Below are positions 35,394 to 44,083 of a stretch of 64,000 nucleotides of DNA, one piece after another. Numbering within the stretch: position 1 is the first letter of the stretch; every line of letters starts with the position of its first letter. The position numbers and the translations under genes are program-made. The notes beneath the pieces were generated by a model. The model had not been told where the DNA came from, ran no database searches, and saw only the letters and a program-made list of their open reading frames with translations. The stretch is from Halieaceae bacterium UBA5044 (GTDB lineage: Bacteria; Pseudomonadota; Gammaproteobacteria; Pseudomonadales; Halieaceae), in NCBI GenBank assembly GCA_002416125.1, contig DIBU01000015.1, positions 1-64,000 on the forward strand, read 5' to 3'.

Positions 35394-36905
35394 ATGGACG
35401 ACCCATCCCGCCGCACACTCATCAAACAGGGCCTGCTCGCCGCCACCACGGCAGCCCTCGCACCCGCCCTGCGCAGCGCGCCCACCGGGGTGTCATTTGC
35501 AGACTACCAACAGTGGGACGCGCTGGGCATTGCCGAACGGGTGCGCAGCGGGGACGTCTCCGCCCGGGAAGTGCTCGAGGTCGCGATTGCGCGCGCCAAC
35601 GCAGTCAACCCCACCCTGAATTGCATCGTGGAAACCCTGTACGATCGAGCGCGTGCTGTCGCCGCCGGGCCCTTGCCGGACGGCCCCTTCCGTGGCGTGC
35701 CGTTCCTGCTCAAGGATCTGGGCATGATGCTTGAAGGCACAGTCACCACCGAGGGTTCGCGCTTCTTCCGCGACAATGTCGCCGACTACACGAGCACCGT
35801 GGTCACACGGTACCAGGCGGCAGGGCTCGTTATCATGGGCAAGACCCACAGCCCCGAGTTCGGCGGCACGGGCAGCAGCGAGTCCATGCTCTTCGGCGAC
35901 ACGCGCAACCCCTGGAACCTGGCGCACTCGGCCGGTGGCTCCTCGGGCGGTGCGGCGGCGGCGGTGGCCGGCGGCATCCTGCCCATCGCCAATGCAACTG
36001 ACGGCGGGGGCTCGATTCGCATCCCCGCATCCGCCTGCGGCCTGTTCGGCATGAAGCCCAGTCGCGGCCGGGTGCCAGCCGGGCCGCGCACATTGTCGTC
36101 GATCATGTCTGTCACGCATGCCGTATCGCGCAGCGTGCGCGACAGCGCCGCGCTGCTGGACGCCACCAGCGGCCCCGAGCCGGGACAGACGGTGATCGCA
36201 CCGCCCCACGCAGGCAGCTTTCTGCAGGCGGCGCAACAGGCGCCGGGGCGCCTGCGTATTGGCCTGGTCACTACGCCGCTCACGCACACCCCGGTGCACG
36301 CAGAATGCATCAGCGCCGCACGCAACGCCGCAACCCTCTGCGGTGGGTTGGGACACGTCGTTGAAGACGTGACACTGCCCGTCGATCCGCGACGCTTTTT
36401 CGCCGCCTTCGGTCCCATCATGGCCGCCAGCACGGTCGAACGGATTCGCGCCAGGGAACGGGCGCTGGGGCGGGACGTTACCGAAAACGATCTGGAGCCA
36501 CTGATCTGGGAGCGGTACCGGGCCGATCGCAACAACAGCGCCGAACAACTCTATGCGGCGATGCAGGACATTGAGCGGATGACGCGGGATGTGGCGCTGC
36601 TGCAGGAAACATACGATGTGCTGCTATCACCCACCCTGACCACCCCGCCAGCAAAACTCGGGGAACTGAGCCTGAACCAGGAAAAGGCGCCCTACGAGCA
36701 GGCCGCCATCAGCGTATCGGCCTTCACCAGCCTGTTCAATGCAACCGGGCAGCCCGCCATGTCGGTGCCACTGCACTGGAGCGCCGATGGCCTGCCGATT
36801 GGCGTCATGTTTGCGGGTCGCTACGGCGAGGAAGCACTATTGTTCCAACTTGCAGGACAGCTGGAAAAAGCGGCACCCTGGTTCGACCGATTGCCAAAGG
36901 TGTGA
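35394..36905 (+). CDS. Tat-exported amidase (amidase signature family)
   Basis: The 503-residue protein has a twin-arginine signal peptide at the start (SRRTLIKQGLLAATTAALAP). The amidase-signature catalytic triad is visible: Lys in PFLLKDLG, cis-Ser in SAGGSSGGAAA and nucleophile Ser in DGGGSIRIPASACG. It would hydrolyse amides in the periplasm. No neighbour suggests a particular substrate. Length is normal for the family. Confidence 0.9.
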   Translation: MDDPSRRTLIKQGLLAATTAALAPALRSAPTGVSFADYQQWDALGIAERVRSGDVSAREVLEVAIARANAVNPTLNCIVETLYDRARAVAAGPLPDGPFRGVPFLLKDLGMMLEGTVTTEGSRFFRDNVADYTSTVVTRYQAAGLVIMGKTHSPEFGGTGSSESMLFGDTRNPWNLAHSAGGSSGGAAAAVAGGILPIANATDGGGSIRIPASACGLFGMKPSRGRVPAGPRTLSSIMSVTHAVSRSVRDSAALLDATSGPEPGQTVIAPPHAGSFLQAAQQAPGRLRIGLVTTPLTHTPVHAECISAARNAATLCGGLGHVVEDVTLPVDPRRFFAAFGPIMAASTVERIRARERALGRDVTENDLEPLIWERYRADRNNSAEQLYAAMQDIERMTRDVALLQETYDVLLSPTLTTPPAKLGELSLNQEKAPYEQAAISVSAFTSLFNATGQPAMSVPLHWSADGLPIGVMFAGRYGEEALLFQLAGQLEKAAPWFDRLPKV

Positions 36906-36984
36906 ACCCCGTCACTTAAGCGATCTGGCGCGCGCTGCTCGCCCTGCGGTACTCTCGTTTCTGATCACCGACAAGCGCCGCGCC

Positions 36985-38763
36985 ATGAGTACACCTGTTC
37001 CCGTCGAACTTCGCATCCCTCCGCAGGACGGCGCACCCTTTACCCGTTTCGCGACCCGCTTGTCGGCCGCAGCCGCGTGGTGCGATGCGCTACCGATGGC
37101 GGATCCTTCCGGTGTGGCAAAGACACTGCGCGACACACTGAACGAGCTCAATCGCGCGCCAGTGGACCCGGAACTCCGCTACGAACTGCTGGAAACCCTG
37201 CGGCCAAGCCTTACGCAAACGCTGACCCTGCTCGATCGCATGCTGGTCAATCAGCCCCTGGTGATGCCACCACGACTACAGGCACTGGCGGCGCTCTCCG
37301 ACCAGATTGGTGGACTGGCCTGCACCGCCTACTCCATCTGCGTCATGCAGGCCGCCCGGGAGCCCGCCAGGATTACCCGCCGCGCGCCCGCAAGGCTGGT
37401 TTGCGAGGCGCTGGAACATGCCCTGCACTACGGAGCGCACAAGGTGGTACTGGCGCTCAACCTCCAGCTGCCCATCGAGTCGCGCACCTGGTCGACGCTG
37501 CACCAGACCTACCTGTTGGGAGAGCGCTACCGGCTGACAGAGCTGACGGTACCCGGGGCAGGTGGTGGGGAGAGCAGCATTCGCAATACCTGGCTGGTGC
37601 CACTGCTGCTCGCCTGCTGCCAGACCGGCCAACTGCTGCGCAGCGACATTGCCGTGTTGCATGCCGCCCTGCGGGAGTCAGTGGCCGGCTGCCGGCTGCG
37701 ACCCGGCGCAGAGGCTGAGGGCCTGTTTGCCGTCGACCTCAACGGCGCCAGCCCCCCGGTCTATCGCAGCAGCATGGCGATGCCGGGCAAGCAGGTGCGG
37801 TTGCTGGATACCTCCGACCTTATCGCCTCCGCAACAAGAGCGAGGGATACGGCACGCAAAGCGGGCCGCAGCGCCGCGTTGCTGGGTGAAACCCGCGTGC
37901 CCCTGCCGTTGCTGGACCACCTGCTGGACTGCCTGGGCAGCGAGCGGGAACGGGCAAATCGCCGAGTCATCGTGAGCGAACCCCTGCAAGCCGTGCTGGG
38001 CTTCAGTGCGGCGCATTTCCATCTCGCCGGTGAGCGCGCGCTTGAGGACCTGGTGCAGAAACCCCGCAACCGGGCTGCCAGCCACAGCAAGGAAAACCCG
38101 TTTCTGGTGGAGCGAAAAGACGATGACCCCTGGGCGGCCACACACGACACCGACCGCAGCCACTCATCGCTGAACCGTGACGGCAGCATCAATGTTCTGG
38201 CCCGGGCCCGAACGGAACGGGAAGCGCCGACCGAATTACCCGCCAACTACAGCATCGTGCGCGTCACCACAGTGGACGCCAGCCCCGGAGGCTACTGCCT
38301 CGATTGGGGCGCTAACGCACCCGGCACCGTGCGCAACGGGGAACTACTCTGCCTGCGCAGAGACCAGAAAGATCCCTGGCTGCTTGGCGTCATCCGCTGG
38401 ACCCGTCGGCGCCACGCCAGCAGCACGACCACCGGCGTCGAGGTGCTGGCCTCTCGCGCGGAATCCTGGGCGTGCCAGACCTTGCGCGACGGCGCCAGCC
38501 AGGCCGCTTCCCTTCGGGTCATGATCCTGCCGCCGAATCGCCTGTCGCAGGGCCGGGAGACCATCATTACGCCGCGCACAGGCTTTGCACCCGGGCATCA
38601 CCTGCTGCTGCAGCGTGGTCAGGAGCAACGCACCGTCACCCTGGGCAAGCAGATGGCATTCAGTTCCGGGATGAGCCAGTTTGAGGTGCGCGAGGGGTTA
38701 CTGGCTGCGGAGGAGCCCGAGGCGGCCGTCGCGGAAAAAGGCGGGATTGACTACACGCCCTGA
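36985..38763 (+). CDS. uncharacterised protein with a C-terminal PilZ-like domain
   Basis: The 592-residue soluble protein has an N-terminal two thirds that is mostly helical and unknown. Near residues 415-505 a beta-rich module (YSIVRVTTVDASPGGYCLDWG, GELLCLRR, WLLGVIRWTRRR, GVEVLAS) has the spacing of a PilZ-like c-di-GMP binding domain, but the RxxxR upstream signature is not clear. The ATG at 36985 was chosen; the frame upstream overlaps the amidase. Its end overlaps the convergent nucleotidyltransferase gene by 13 bp. A signalling or adaptor role is inferred only. Confidence 0.65.
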   Translation: MSTPVPVELRIPPQDGAPFTRFATRLSAAAAWCDALPMADPSGVAKTLRDTLNELNRAPVDPELRYELLETLRPSLTQTLTLLDRMLVNQPLVMPPRLQALAALSDQIGGLACTAYSICVMQAAREPARITRRAPARLVCEALEHALHYGAHKVVLALNLQLPIESRTWSTLHQTYLLGERYRLTELTVPGAGGGESSIRNTWLVPLLLACCQTGQLLRSDIAVLHAALRESVAGCRLRPGAEAEGLFAVDLNGASPPVYRSSMAMPGKQVRLLDTSDLIASATRARDTARKAGRSAALLGETRVPLPLLDHLLDCLGSERERANRRVIVSEPLQAVLGFSAAHFHLAGERALEDLVQKPRNRAASHSKENPFLVERKDDDPWAATHDTDRSHSSLNRDGSINVLARARTEREAPTELPANYSIVRVTTVDASPGGYCLDWGANAPGTVRNGELLCLRRDQKDPWLLGVIRWTRRRHASSTTTGVEVLASRAESWACQTLRDGASQAASLRVMILPPNRLSQGRETIITPRTGFAPGHHLLLQRGQEQRTVTLGKQMAFSSGMSQFEVREGLLAAEEPEAAVAEKGGIDYTP

Positions 38764-39824
38764 GGTCTACGCAGGGCAACCAGACTCTGGTGAGCAAGAT
38801 GGCGCAGCAACATCCCCGGTGGCATGCGCACCCAGTGTGAGCGCAGGTACAGCAACTGCTCGGCCACTACAGTGCGCCAGGGCTGGTCGATACGCGGCGC
38901 AAGGTGCCAGCGTACCAGGGCGCTCATCACCCGATCGACAGGATACGCCGGCCGCGCCTCCCGCACCGTCGACCAGACACTCTCCGGTACCTCCAGGGCG
39001 AACAGGTCGCGGGCGGCAGCCAGCACATAATAGAGTGGCCGCAGCAGCTGCAGTGCACGCCCGTGTGCAGCCAGATCATCCCAGAAGCCGGCATCCTCCG
39101 CAGCCGCCAGTCGGCACAGCGCGTAAATATCGTAAAGATCGCGAATGCCCCCCCGCAGTTCATCGCTCATCAGCAGGTGCAGCGCGCTGTGCAGAACCCT
39201 GTCCGGTGCTGCCAACACATGAAACGGCGTTCCCGCCACCGGTTGGGCACGAGCGATCAGCGGTGCCGCCTCCAGAGCGCTGCGGCTGGTCACCTGAATC
39301 AGGTTGTGGTGCACATCGAGTTCCAGTGACGAATCCGGGTGGCGCATGGGGGGCAGTTCGTGCGACCACGCCCGATAATACTGATCATCATAGGCAGACA
39401 GGGAAGGATCAAATTCCCAGCCGGCCGCAAGCAATCGCCGCTCGAAATCATCCAGTGCATCACGCGGCACCAGCACATCAATATCGCTGAGCCCGCGGCC
39501 CGCCGCCAGTGGCAGCTGCGCCGCCAGGTATGCCGCCCCCTTCAGCAGTATCACGGGGTAATCCACCTGTGCGGCGACGGCGCCAATCCGGCGCAGTTCG
39601 TTGCGCACCAGCACATGCATATGGGCAACGTAGTGTGCGTGGCCGGACAGCATATCCCGAGCCCCCACAGGCTGGGGCAGATCGGGCACGCTCTGCGCCA
39701 GCAGGTGATGCACACGCGCCAGCATCCGGGTGCGCCGCCCCTCGCCCAGCAAGGCTTCCCAATCGGCTGGGGTGAAGTGACGGGCACTCGCCGGGTCGCG
39801 CAACACGGCAATCAGCGCCTTCAA
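38751..39824 (-). CDS. nucleotidyltransferase family protein of the HPr-rel-A gene set
   Basis: The 357-residue protein belongs to the NTP_transf_5-like superfamily. VILLKGAAYLAAQLP leads to the catalytic GRGLSDIDVLV block with paired aspartates, followed by YRAWSHELPPMRHP and LELDVHHNL with a third acidic residue, and a helical C-terminal half. It probably transfers a nucleotidyl group to a partner protein or peptide. It is the last gene of a four-gene operon, and its ATG overlaps the end of the kinase gene by 4 bp. Families of this kind recur beside HprK-related kinases in PEP-CTERM organisms; the substrate is unknown. Confidence 0.85.
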   Translation of the reverse strand: MKALIAVLRDPASARHFTPADWEALLGEGRRTRMLARVHHLLAQSVPDLPQPVGARDMLSGHAHYVAHMHVLVRNELRRIGAVAAQVDYPVILLKGAAYLAAQLPLAAGRGLSDIDVLVPRDALDDFERRLLAAGWEFDPSLSAYDDQYYRAWSHELPPMRHPDSSLELDVHHNLIQVTSRSALEAAPLIARAQPVAGTPFHVLAAPDRVLHSALHLLMSDELRGGIRDLYDIYALCRLAAAEDAGFWDDLAAHGRALQLLRPLYYVLAAARDLFALEVPESVWSTVREARPAYPVDRVMSALVRWHLAPRIDQPWRTVVAEQLLYLRSHWVRMPPGMLLRHLAHQSLVALRRPQGV

Positions 39825-40738
39825 GACCGGCGCTCCTGTACCAGGCGTTCGATGGCGGCCACAGCGTCATCCAGGCTGCCATTGGTCAACTGATAACTGG
39901 CGCACTCGCGCACCAGCCTGCAGAGTGAGCGAAAACCCTGCGCACCGCTCACACGGTAATTGAAGGAGTTGTTTACCAGGCGCGTCATGGCCACTTCCGG
40001 CGCCTGCTGCTGCACCTGCAGGGCGGCACCGGCCTCGTAGCGGGGGAACACGATGAGCTGCGGCCGGGCGGCTTCCGCCTGCCGCTGCAGACTCTCTGAT
40101 GGCGGGAACATATGCACCACATCACCCTTGCGGGTTTTGTCGAAGCGGGGACCGAAACCGAGGTGTGGCGCAAAGTCGCGCAGCAGGGGGATCGAGGCGT
40201 TCTTCAGGGGAGCAGCTCGCGGCAGTGGCAGGAAACAGCCATCCGCATGGCGCAGAATACCAAATTCGTCCGACAGCAGGCGCCAGCCACGCCCGACCAG
40301 CGCGGCACACAGGGTGCTCTTGCCGGAGCCCGGTTGCGCCGGCAGCACCACCGCACAGCCATCGCGCTCCACCACCGCACTGTGCAACATCAGGTAGTCG
40401 TGGGCTGACATGGCGATACACCAGTTCAAACCCCACTCGAACATGGGGAATGCCTGGTCCAGCGGATAGGGGTCGAAGGGCGTCAGCTCCTCTACGCGAA
40501 ACACCACCTGTGGGCGATACCAGCGCCGCACGCCCTGCTGGCGTTCTACCGCAACGCGAAAATGGCAGACCGTGTCATCAGGCAGTATCTCGAGTTCCGC
40601 GTAGCATTGCTGCCAGGTGGCGGCGAAGCTGGGGATGTTGCTGCGCAGGCGCAGCAGAAAGGGCCCGCTGGCGACAGACAGGTGCTGCGCTCGCAGCCTG
40701 GCCCGCAGTTCATCTTCGGGGAGTTCGCCCAGCTTCAA
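39821..40738 (-). CDS. HprK-related kinase A
   Basis: The 305-residue kinase is related to the C-terminal half of HPr kinase/phosphorylase: HSAVVE (119-124), Walker A QPGSGKST (135-142), LLSDEFG (155-161) and a later conserved KNASIPLLRDF segment. It lacks the usual N-terminal HprK domain. HprK phosphorylates a serine of HPr; here the neighbours suggest a different protein or peptide. It overlaps the PqqD gene upstream (4 bp, ATGA) and the nucleotidyltransferase downstream (4 bp), so the three are made together. Family assignment to the HprK-related kinase A group is strong by pattern; the substrate is unknown. Confidence 0.88.
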   Translation of the reverse strand: MKLGELPEDELRARLRAQHLSVASGPFLLRLRSNIPSFAATWQQCYAELEILPDDTVCHFRVAVERQQGVRRWYRPQVVFRVEELTPFDPYPLDQAFPMFEWGLNWCIAMSAHDYLMLHSAVVERDGCAVVLPAQPGSGKSTLCAALVGRGWRLLSDEFGILRHADGCFLPLPRAAPLKNASIPLLRDFAPHLGFGPRFDKTRKGDVVHMFPPSESLQRQAEAARPQLIVFPRYEAGAALQVQQQAPEVAMTRLVNNSFNYRVSGAQGFRSLCRLVRECASYQLTNGSLDDAVAAIERLVQERRS

Positions 40739-41016
40739 TGTGGTACGTGCTCGACAAGCTGTAAGGCCCGTAGACGCTGCAGCACTTCACTGACCTGCAC
40801 TACCCAGGCATCCGCAGGTTCATCCACAACATCAGCAATCAACGCGGCGATCTCCACGACGGAGCACGGCGCGGAGTCTATGACGAATCTCAGGACCTCT
40901 ACGGGCAGGGCGTCGAGCAGGTGTGTGTCACCGGTCGCTCCGGAATACACGGCGCAACAATCACCCACGTGCTCGATGAGAAGTGAATCAGCTGATACGG
41001 GTTGCCATTGCTGCAT
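40735..41016 (-). CDS. PqqD-family peptide chaperone, HPr-rel-A system
   Basis: The 93-residue protein folds like PqqD: an N-terminal beta part (VGDCCAVYSGATGDTHLLDALPVEVLRF) and a winged-helix part (VVEIAALIADVVDEP and LQRLRALQLVEHV). PqqD-like domains bind leader or precursor peptides and present them to modifying enzymes. The gene sits between the Tat-signal protein gene (39-bp gap) and the HprK-related kinase (4-bp overlap). The simplest inference is that it delivers the Tat-signal protein to the kinase. Confidence 0.85.
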   Translation of the reverse strand: MQQWQPVSADSLLIEHVGDCCAVYSGATGDTHLLDALPVEVLRFVIDSAPCSVVEIAALIADVVDEPADAWVVQVSEVLQRLRALQLVEHVPH

Positions 41017-41055
41017 CGCCGCAGTTTACCACGGCTTTAACGGCTTCAGGCTTAC

Positions 41056-41580
41056 TCAGTTGAACGCGCGCAGGTTTGACGGATTGAGCGAGGTCCAGCA
41101 GGAGCCCGTCATGGGCGTCGCGTGCATCTCATCGAAACTGGACTCGGGAATCTGCGGCCAGTACCCGACAATTTCCGGCGTGCCGCCGCTGACGTCGAAG
41201 AGCACCAGGACGTGGCGCGTTGACTCCTCATACCCATGGTGCAGAAGCTCTTCGCGGTTCGTTGCGTACGCGGTCCCACTGTTGTGGTAATAGACCCCGT
41301 TGATGTCATACAGATTGTTTGCCAGACCTGAAACCCTGCGACCCTGCTTCTGGAAATAGGGGACTTCCATGCGCACGGCCGTGTCGCCCTGCAGGCTGTT
41401 GCCCTGGCTGGCCGATTTCATGTTCGAGAAGTTCCCACCAGCACACTGCGCTGCGCTGGACATGGCGAGTGCGGCGTTCGGCGTGAGTGAGGCGAGCAAG
41501 GGGGCCGCAGCAGATGCCTTCAACAGGCGGCGCCGGGTGGCGTCTACCGACCTCTTGTCACCTGTTTGATTATTCTCCAC
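41056..41580 (-). CDS. Tat-signal secreted protein heading the HPr-rel-A operon, candidate substrate
   Basis: A 174-residue protein. The start is GTG at 41580, preceded by AGGAG seven bases upstream; the longer frame has no ribosome binding site. A twin-arginine signal peptide (TRRRLLKASAAAPLLASL, about residues 15-32) ends near NAALA. The mature part of about 135 residues has only two cysteines (AQCAGG and GSCWTS), a Ser/Asn-rich start, several Ser/Thr and a C-terminus LNPSNLRAFN. I recognise no enzymatic family. Its position directly before the PqqD chaperone and HprK-related kinase makes it the obvious candidate for peptide-level modification before export. It is expressed from a sigma-54 type promoter of the same kind as the PEP-CTERM genes. 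Confidence 0.78.
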   Translation of the reverse strand: MENNQTGDKRSVDATRRRLLKASAAAPLLASLTPNAALAMSSAAQCAGGNFSNMKSASQGNSLQGDTAVRMEVPYFQKQGRRVSGLANNLYDINGVYYHNSGTAYATNREELLHHGYEESTRHVLVLFDVSGGTPEIVGYWPQIPESSFDEMHATPMTGSCWTSLNPSNLRAFN

Positions 41581-41627
41581 GACACTACTCCTGTTATCAC
41601 CACGACCATCTGCGTACGACACGATGA

Positions 41628-41643
41628 AGCAAAAACCGAGCCA
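41628..41643 (-). promoter_or_regulatory. sigma-54 promoter of the HPr-rel-A operon
   Basis: On the minus strand TGGCTCG-GTTT-TTGCT matches the -24/-12 consensus TGGCACG-N4-TTGCW with one mismatch and exact GG-N10-GC spacing. It lies 48 bp before the GTG of the Tat-signal gene. Confidence 0.8.
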
Positions 41644-41706
41644 GATTTGCAAGCCGCTGATTTTTCTACGTTAATTACCAAAGGTTATCGGCCAAGGCCT
41701 CCAGTC

Positions 41707-41723
41707 TGTAAAAATATTCGACA
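41707..41723 (-). promoter_or_regulatory. TGTAAA-N7-GACA motif, probable enhancer-binding site (HPr-rel-A operon)
   Basis: TGTAAAAATATTCGACA on the plus strand, 63 bp upstream of the -24 element of the minus-strand promoter. The same 6+4 fixed bases recur before all five PEP-CTERM genes in the window. Probably bound by a sigma-54 activator such as a PrsR-type regulator (inference). Confidence 0.72.
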
Positions 41724-41896
41724 GCTGACAGCTGGAATGCGCGCCACTAACCCAAGGACACCTTCACCCAATGGACCGCTAATTACACACATAAAGACTA
41801 GCACAGGCTCGCGCGAGACACTGCGCACTGGTTCACAGATTTTCAAGGTGCTCATGGCACCGGGAACTATGCATCCACTGACCCGGCATCAGCCAC

Positions 41897-41913
41897 TGTC
41901 AGAATTTTTTACA
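41897..41913 (+). promoter_or_regulatory. TGTAAA-N7-GACA motif (inverted), GDSL gene
   Basis: TGTCAGAATTTTTTACA, the reverse complement of TGTAAAAAATTCTGACA, lies 51 bp upstream of the -24 element of the GDSL gene promoter. Relative to the gene it has the same orientation as in the minus-strand promoters. Confidence 0.72.
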
Positions 41914-41964
41914 CACAGGACGCCTTTTCCATTTCTTTGTCTTATAAATCAATAAGTTATTTTG

Positions 41965-41980
41965 TGGCATGAATTTCGCA
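41965..41980 (+). promoter_or_regulatory. sigma-54 promoter of the GDSL/PEP-CTERM gene
   Basis: TGGCATG-AATT-TCGCA has the GG-N10-GC core and two mismatches to consensus. It is 102 bp before the start codon, leaving a leader of roughly 90 bases. Confidence 0.68.
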
Positions 41981-42081
41981 TTGCCGCTTCCGAGCGACCT
42001 CCAACTGGCCCGGAGTTCGCCCGCGCTGAGCCACAAGGCACGCCGCTTGAGTCTACCCAAACCGGAAGGAATAAAAACACC

Positions 42082-43119
42082 ATGAAATCACGTTTCTGCC
42101 AGCTCAAACATGCCGCGCGCGCTGCCGTTGCCGCTTTGGCCCTCGCCAGCAGTCAGCTGTACGCCGCCCCGATGTTCTCCGACATCTACGTGTTCGGCGA
42201 CAGCCTCTCGGATACCGGCAACACGCGTGCAGCCGTACCATTAGGCTCCACCGGAACCGTCGCCGCGCTGGCGGGTTATGGCCCCAACGGCCGTTTCAGC
42301 AATGGCCCGGTCTGGCACGAATACCTCGCGGACCTGCTCGACCTGCCCCGCGCAACGCGTTCATCAGCGGGGGGCAACAACTACGCCTATGGCGGCGCTC
42401 GTGTCGATAACGCAGTTGGGTTCTCTGCCGGCGTACTCACCCAGCAGGCCCGTTACAACAACGACCTGGGGGGCGGCCCGTCAGACTCCGATGCCCTGTT
42501 CGTTGCCTGGGCAGGCGGCAATGATATGCGCGACCTCGTGGGCGACGCCGATCCCCTGGCCGCCATCAATGCCACGCTGGACTCCTTGTTTGGCGTGCTC
42601 GGTGGACTGGTGGCCAGTGGTGCCGGCACCCTGCTGGTACCCAATCTGCCCGACCTTGGCAGCATCCCGGAGTTCCGTACCTCCGCTGAAGCGGCCTCCG
42701 CCACCTTCGTCACCACAGCATGGAACACTGGCCTCGAACAACGCCTGAACGGGTTGGCACGCACCACAACGGCATCGATCTACTTTCTCGACGTATTTTC
42801 TGTCTTCAACAGTATCCTCGCGGACCCAGCGCCCTTTGGCTACACCAACACCACGGATGAATGTCGTTCGGTGGTGTCCTCTGGCTTCCTGGGCCTTGGC
42901 AGAACCGAGGTGAGCTGCGCCGGCGCCGATGGCTACTTGTTCTGGGATCAGATCCACCCGACTACAGCGGCACACCGTGCCCTCGGCCTGAGCGCTTTCG
43001 CCCTGTTGAGCAGCGGTGCGGCACTTGGCACAGTGCCCACACCCATGACACTCTGGCTGTTCCTGTTCGGGCTGCTCATCCTCGCCCTTGTGCACAGACG
43101 TCATCTCGCCAGCGCCTGA
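42082..43119 (+). CDS. GDSL-family esterase with PEP-CTERM-type C-terminus
   Basis: The 345-residue secreted protein has a signal peptide ending near LYAAP, then the SGNH/GDSL hydrolase start YVFGDSLSDTGN (nucleophile Ser in GDSL), the GNNYAYGGAR and WAGGNDMRD blocks (oxyanion Gly and Asn) and FWDQIHPTTAAH with the catalytic Asp-His pair. It ends with VPTP, a hydrophobic helix of about 18 residues and RRHLASA, i.e. a PEP-CTERM-like sorting tail with the less common VPTP variant, expected to be processed by an exosortase. The ATG at 42082 follows GGAAGGA. It would act as a surface or extracellular lipase/esterase. Confidence 0.9.
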   Translation: MKSRFCQLKHAARAAVAALALASSQLYAAPMFSDIYVFGDSLSDTGNTRAAVPLGSTGTVAALAGYGPNGRFSNGPVWHEYLADLLDLPRATRSSAGGNNYAYGGARVDNAVGFSAGVLTQQARYNNDLGGGPSDSDALFVAWAGGNDMRDLVGDADPLAAINATLDSLFGVLGGLVASGAGTLLVPNLPDLGSIPEFRTSAEAASATFVTTAWNTGLEQRLNGLARTTTASIYFLDVFSVFNSILADPAPFGYTNTTDECRSVVSSGFLGLGRTEVSCAGADGYLFWDQIHPTTAAHRALGLSAFALLSSGAALGTVPTPMTLWLFLFGLLILALVHRRHLASA

Positions 43120-43228
43120 CCGCGCACCGAGATGCAACGGGGTAGCGAGCAGCCAATGGTTGACTTGCCGCCCCGGATATTGGCGCCATGACCTGCCACA
43201 TCCCCGGAGGCACCGCACCCGGGGCCTT

Positions 43229-43987
43229 GTGCTCCTGCGGCTGCTCCCCCTCCTTCTGCCCACCCTGAGCATGGCAACTCCACAGGTTGCCACCAGCCTC
43301 ACATTGGAATTGCAGGCATTCGGGCGCACCAGCACACACGAACTTGTCATCATGGCCGATGCGGTGCGGGTCTATAGCCCGGCAGCGGGCCTGGAAGGCG
43401 TCTACGATGCCGCAACGGACACGCTGCAGATCACCCTTGGAAATGACGGTCCTTCCGTCGTCGCGAATCGGGACAGCGTTGCGGCACTTGCGAGCCGGCT
43501 GCAGGTGGAGACAGACACCCTAGAGCGATCACTCGACGCACTGCCACCGGAGCATGCAAAACTGAGCCGGTTGCGCATGCAACAGCTGTTCAAGCGACCA
43601 GAGGATTCAGCGGAAGGGGTCGCGGTTGACCGCGCTCTCGCGTCTGGAGACGACCACACGCTGCACGGTATCCGCTGTAAAGGCTACCGCCTGCTGAACG
43701 GCGACGCCGAGGTGGGCACTGGCTACTTCGCCAGCCCGCACGCGCTAGTGCATGGCCACACCCTGGCGGCGATGCTGGCATTGGTGCATGACCTGTACCT
43801 TGCGCTGCAACAAGCAGCTCCGGCCTATGTGGGCTGGGTGCTGCCGTCGGACCTGCTCTCCAGCTTGCAACCCGGCCTCGGCATACCGCTGCGCCTGACC
43901 ATCGTTAACTATCGCGGCGACATTACGACCGACTGGTCCGTGTCGGGCATAAGGGAGGTCATGGCTGCCCCACAACGCCCTGAGTAA
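43229..43987 (+). CDS. hypothetical secreted protein
   Basis: About 252 residues. A hydrophobic stretch (VLLRLLPLLLPTLSMA) reads as a signal peptide, and the mature part is mixed alpha/beta with no family I recognise (VATSLTLELQAFGRTSTHELVIM, VVANRDSVAALASRLQ). The start is uncertain: GTG at 43229 gives a clean signal peptide, ATG at 43271 would remove it, and the frame remains open to 43088. It follows the GDSL gene after 109 bp with no terminator seen, so it may share the sigma-54 promoter. Confidence 0.6.
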   Translation: MLLRLLPLLLPTLSMATPQVATSLTLELQAFGRTSTHELVIMADAVRVYSPAAGLEGVYDAATDTLQITLGNDGPSVVANRDSVAALASRLQVETDTLERSLDALPPEHAKLSRLRMQQLFKRPEDSAEGVAVDRALASGDDHTLHGIRCKGYRLLNGDAEVGTGYFASPHALVHGHTLAAMLALVHDLYLALQQAAPAYVGWVLPSDLLSSLQPGLGIPLRLTIVNYRGDITTDWSVSGIREVMAAPQRPE

Positions 43988-44019
43988 TCTCAGACTCCCG
44001 CCACAAACTTCGCAGGAAC

Positions 44020-44049
44020 AAAAAAGGGAGGAAGCTCGCGCTCCCTCCC
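44020..44049 (-). terminator. intrinsic terminator after the PEP-CTERM gene
   Basis: On the minus strand GGGAGGGAGC, loop GCGA, GCTTCCTCCC form a 10-bp stem with one mismatch followed directly by TTTTTT (44025-44020). It is 35 bp past the stop of the minus-strand PEP-CTERM gene and could weakly serve the convergent gene too. Confidence 0.82.
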
Positions 44050-44083
44050 CCTTAAATTTGCGATGTATCGCCAGATTTCGCGA

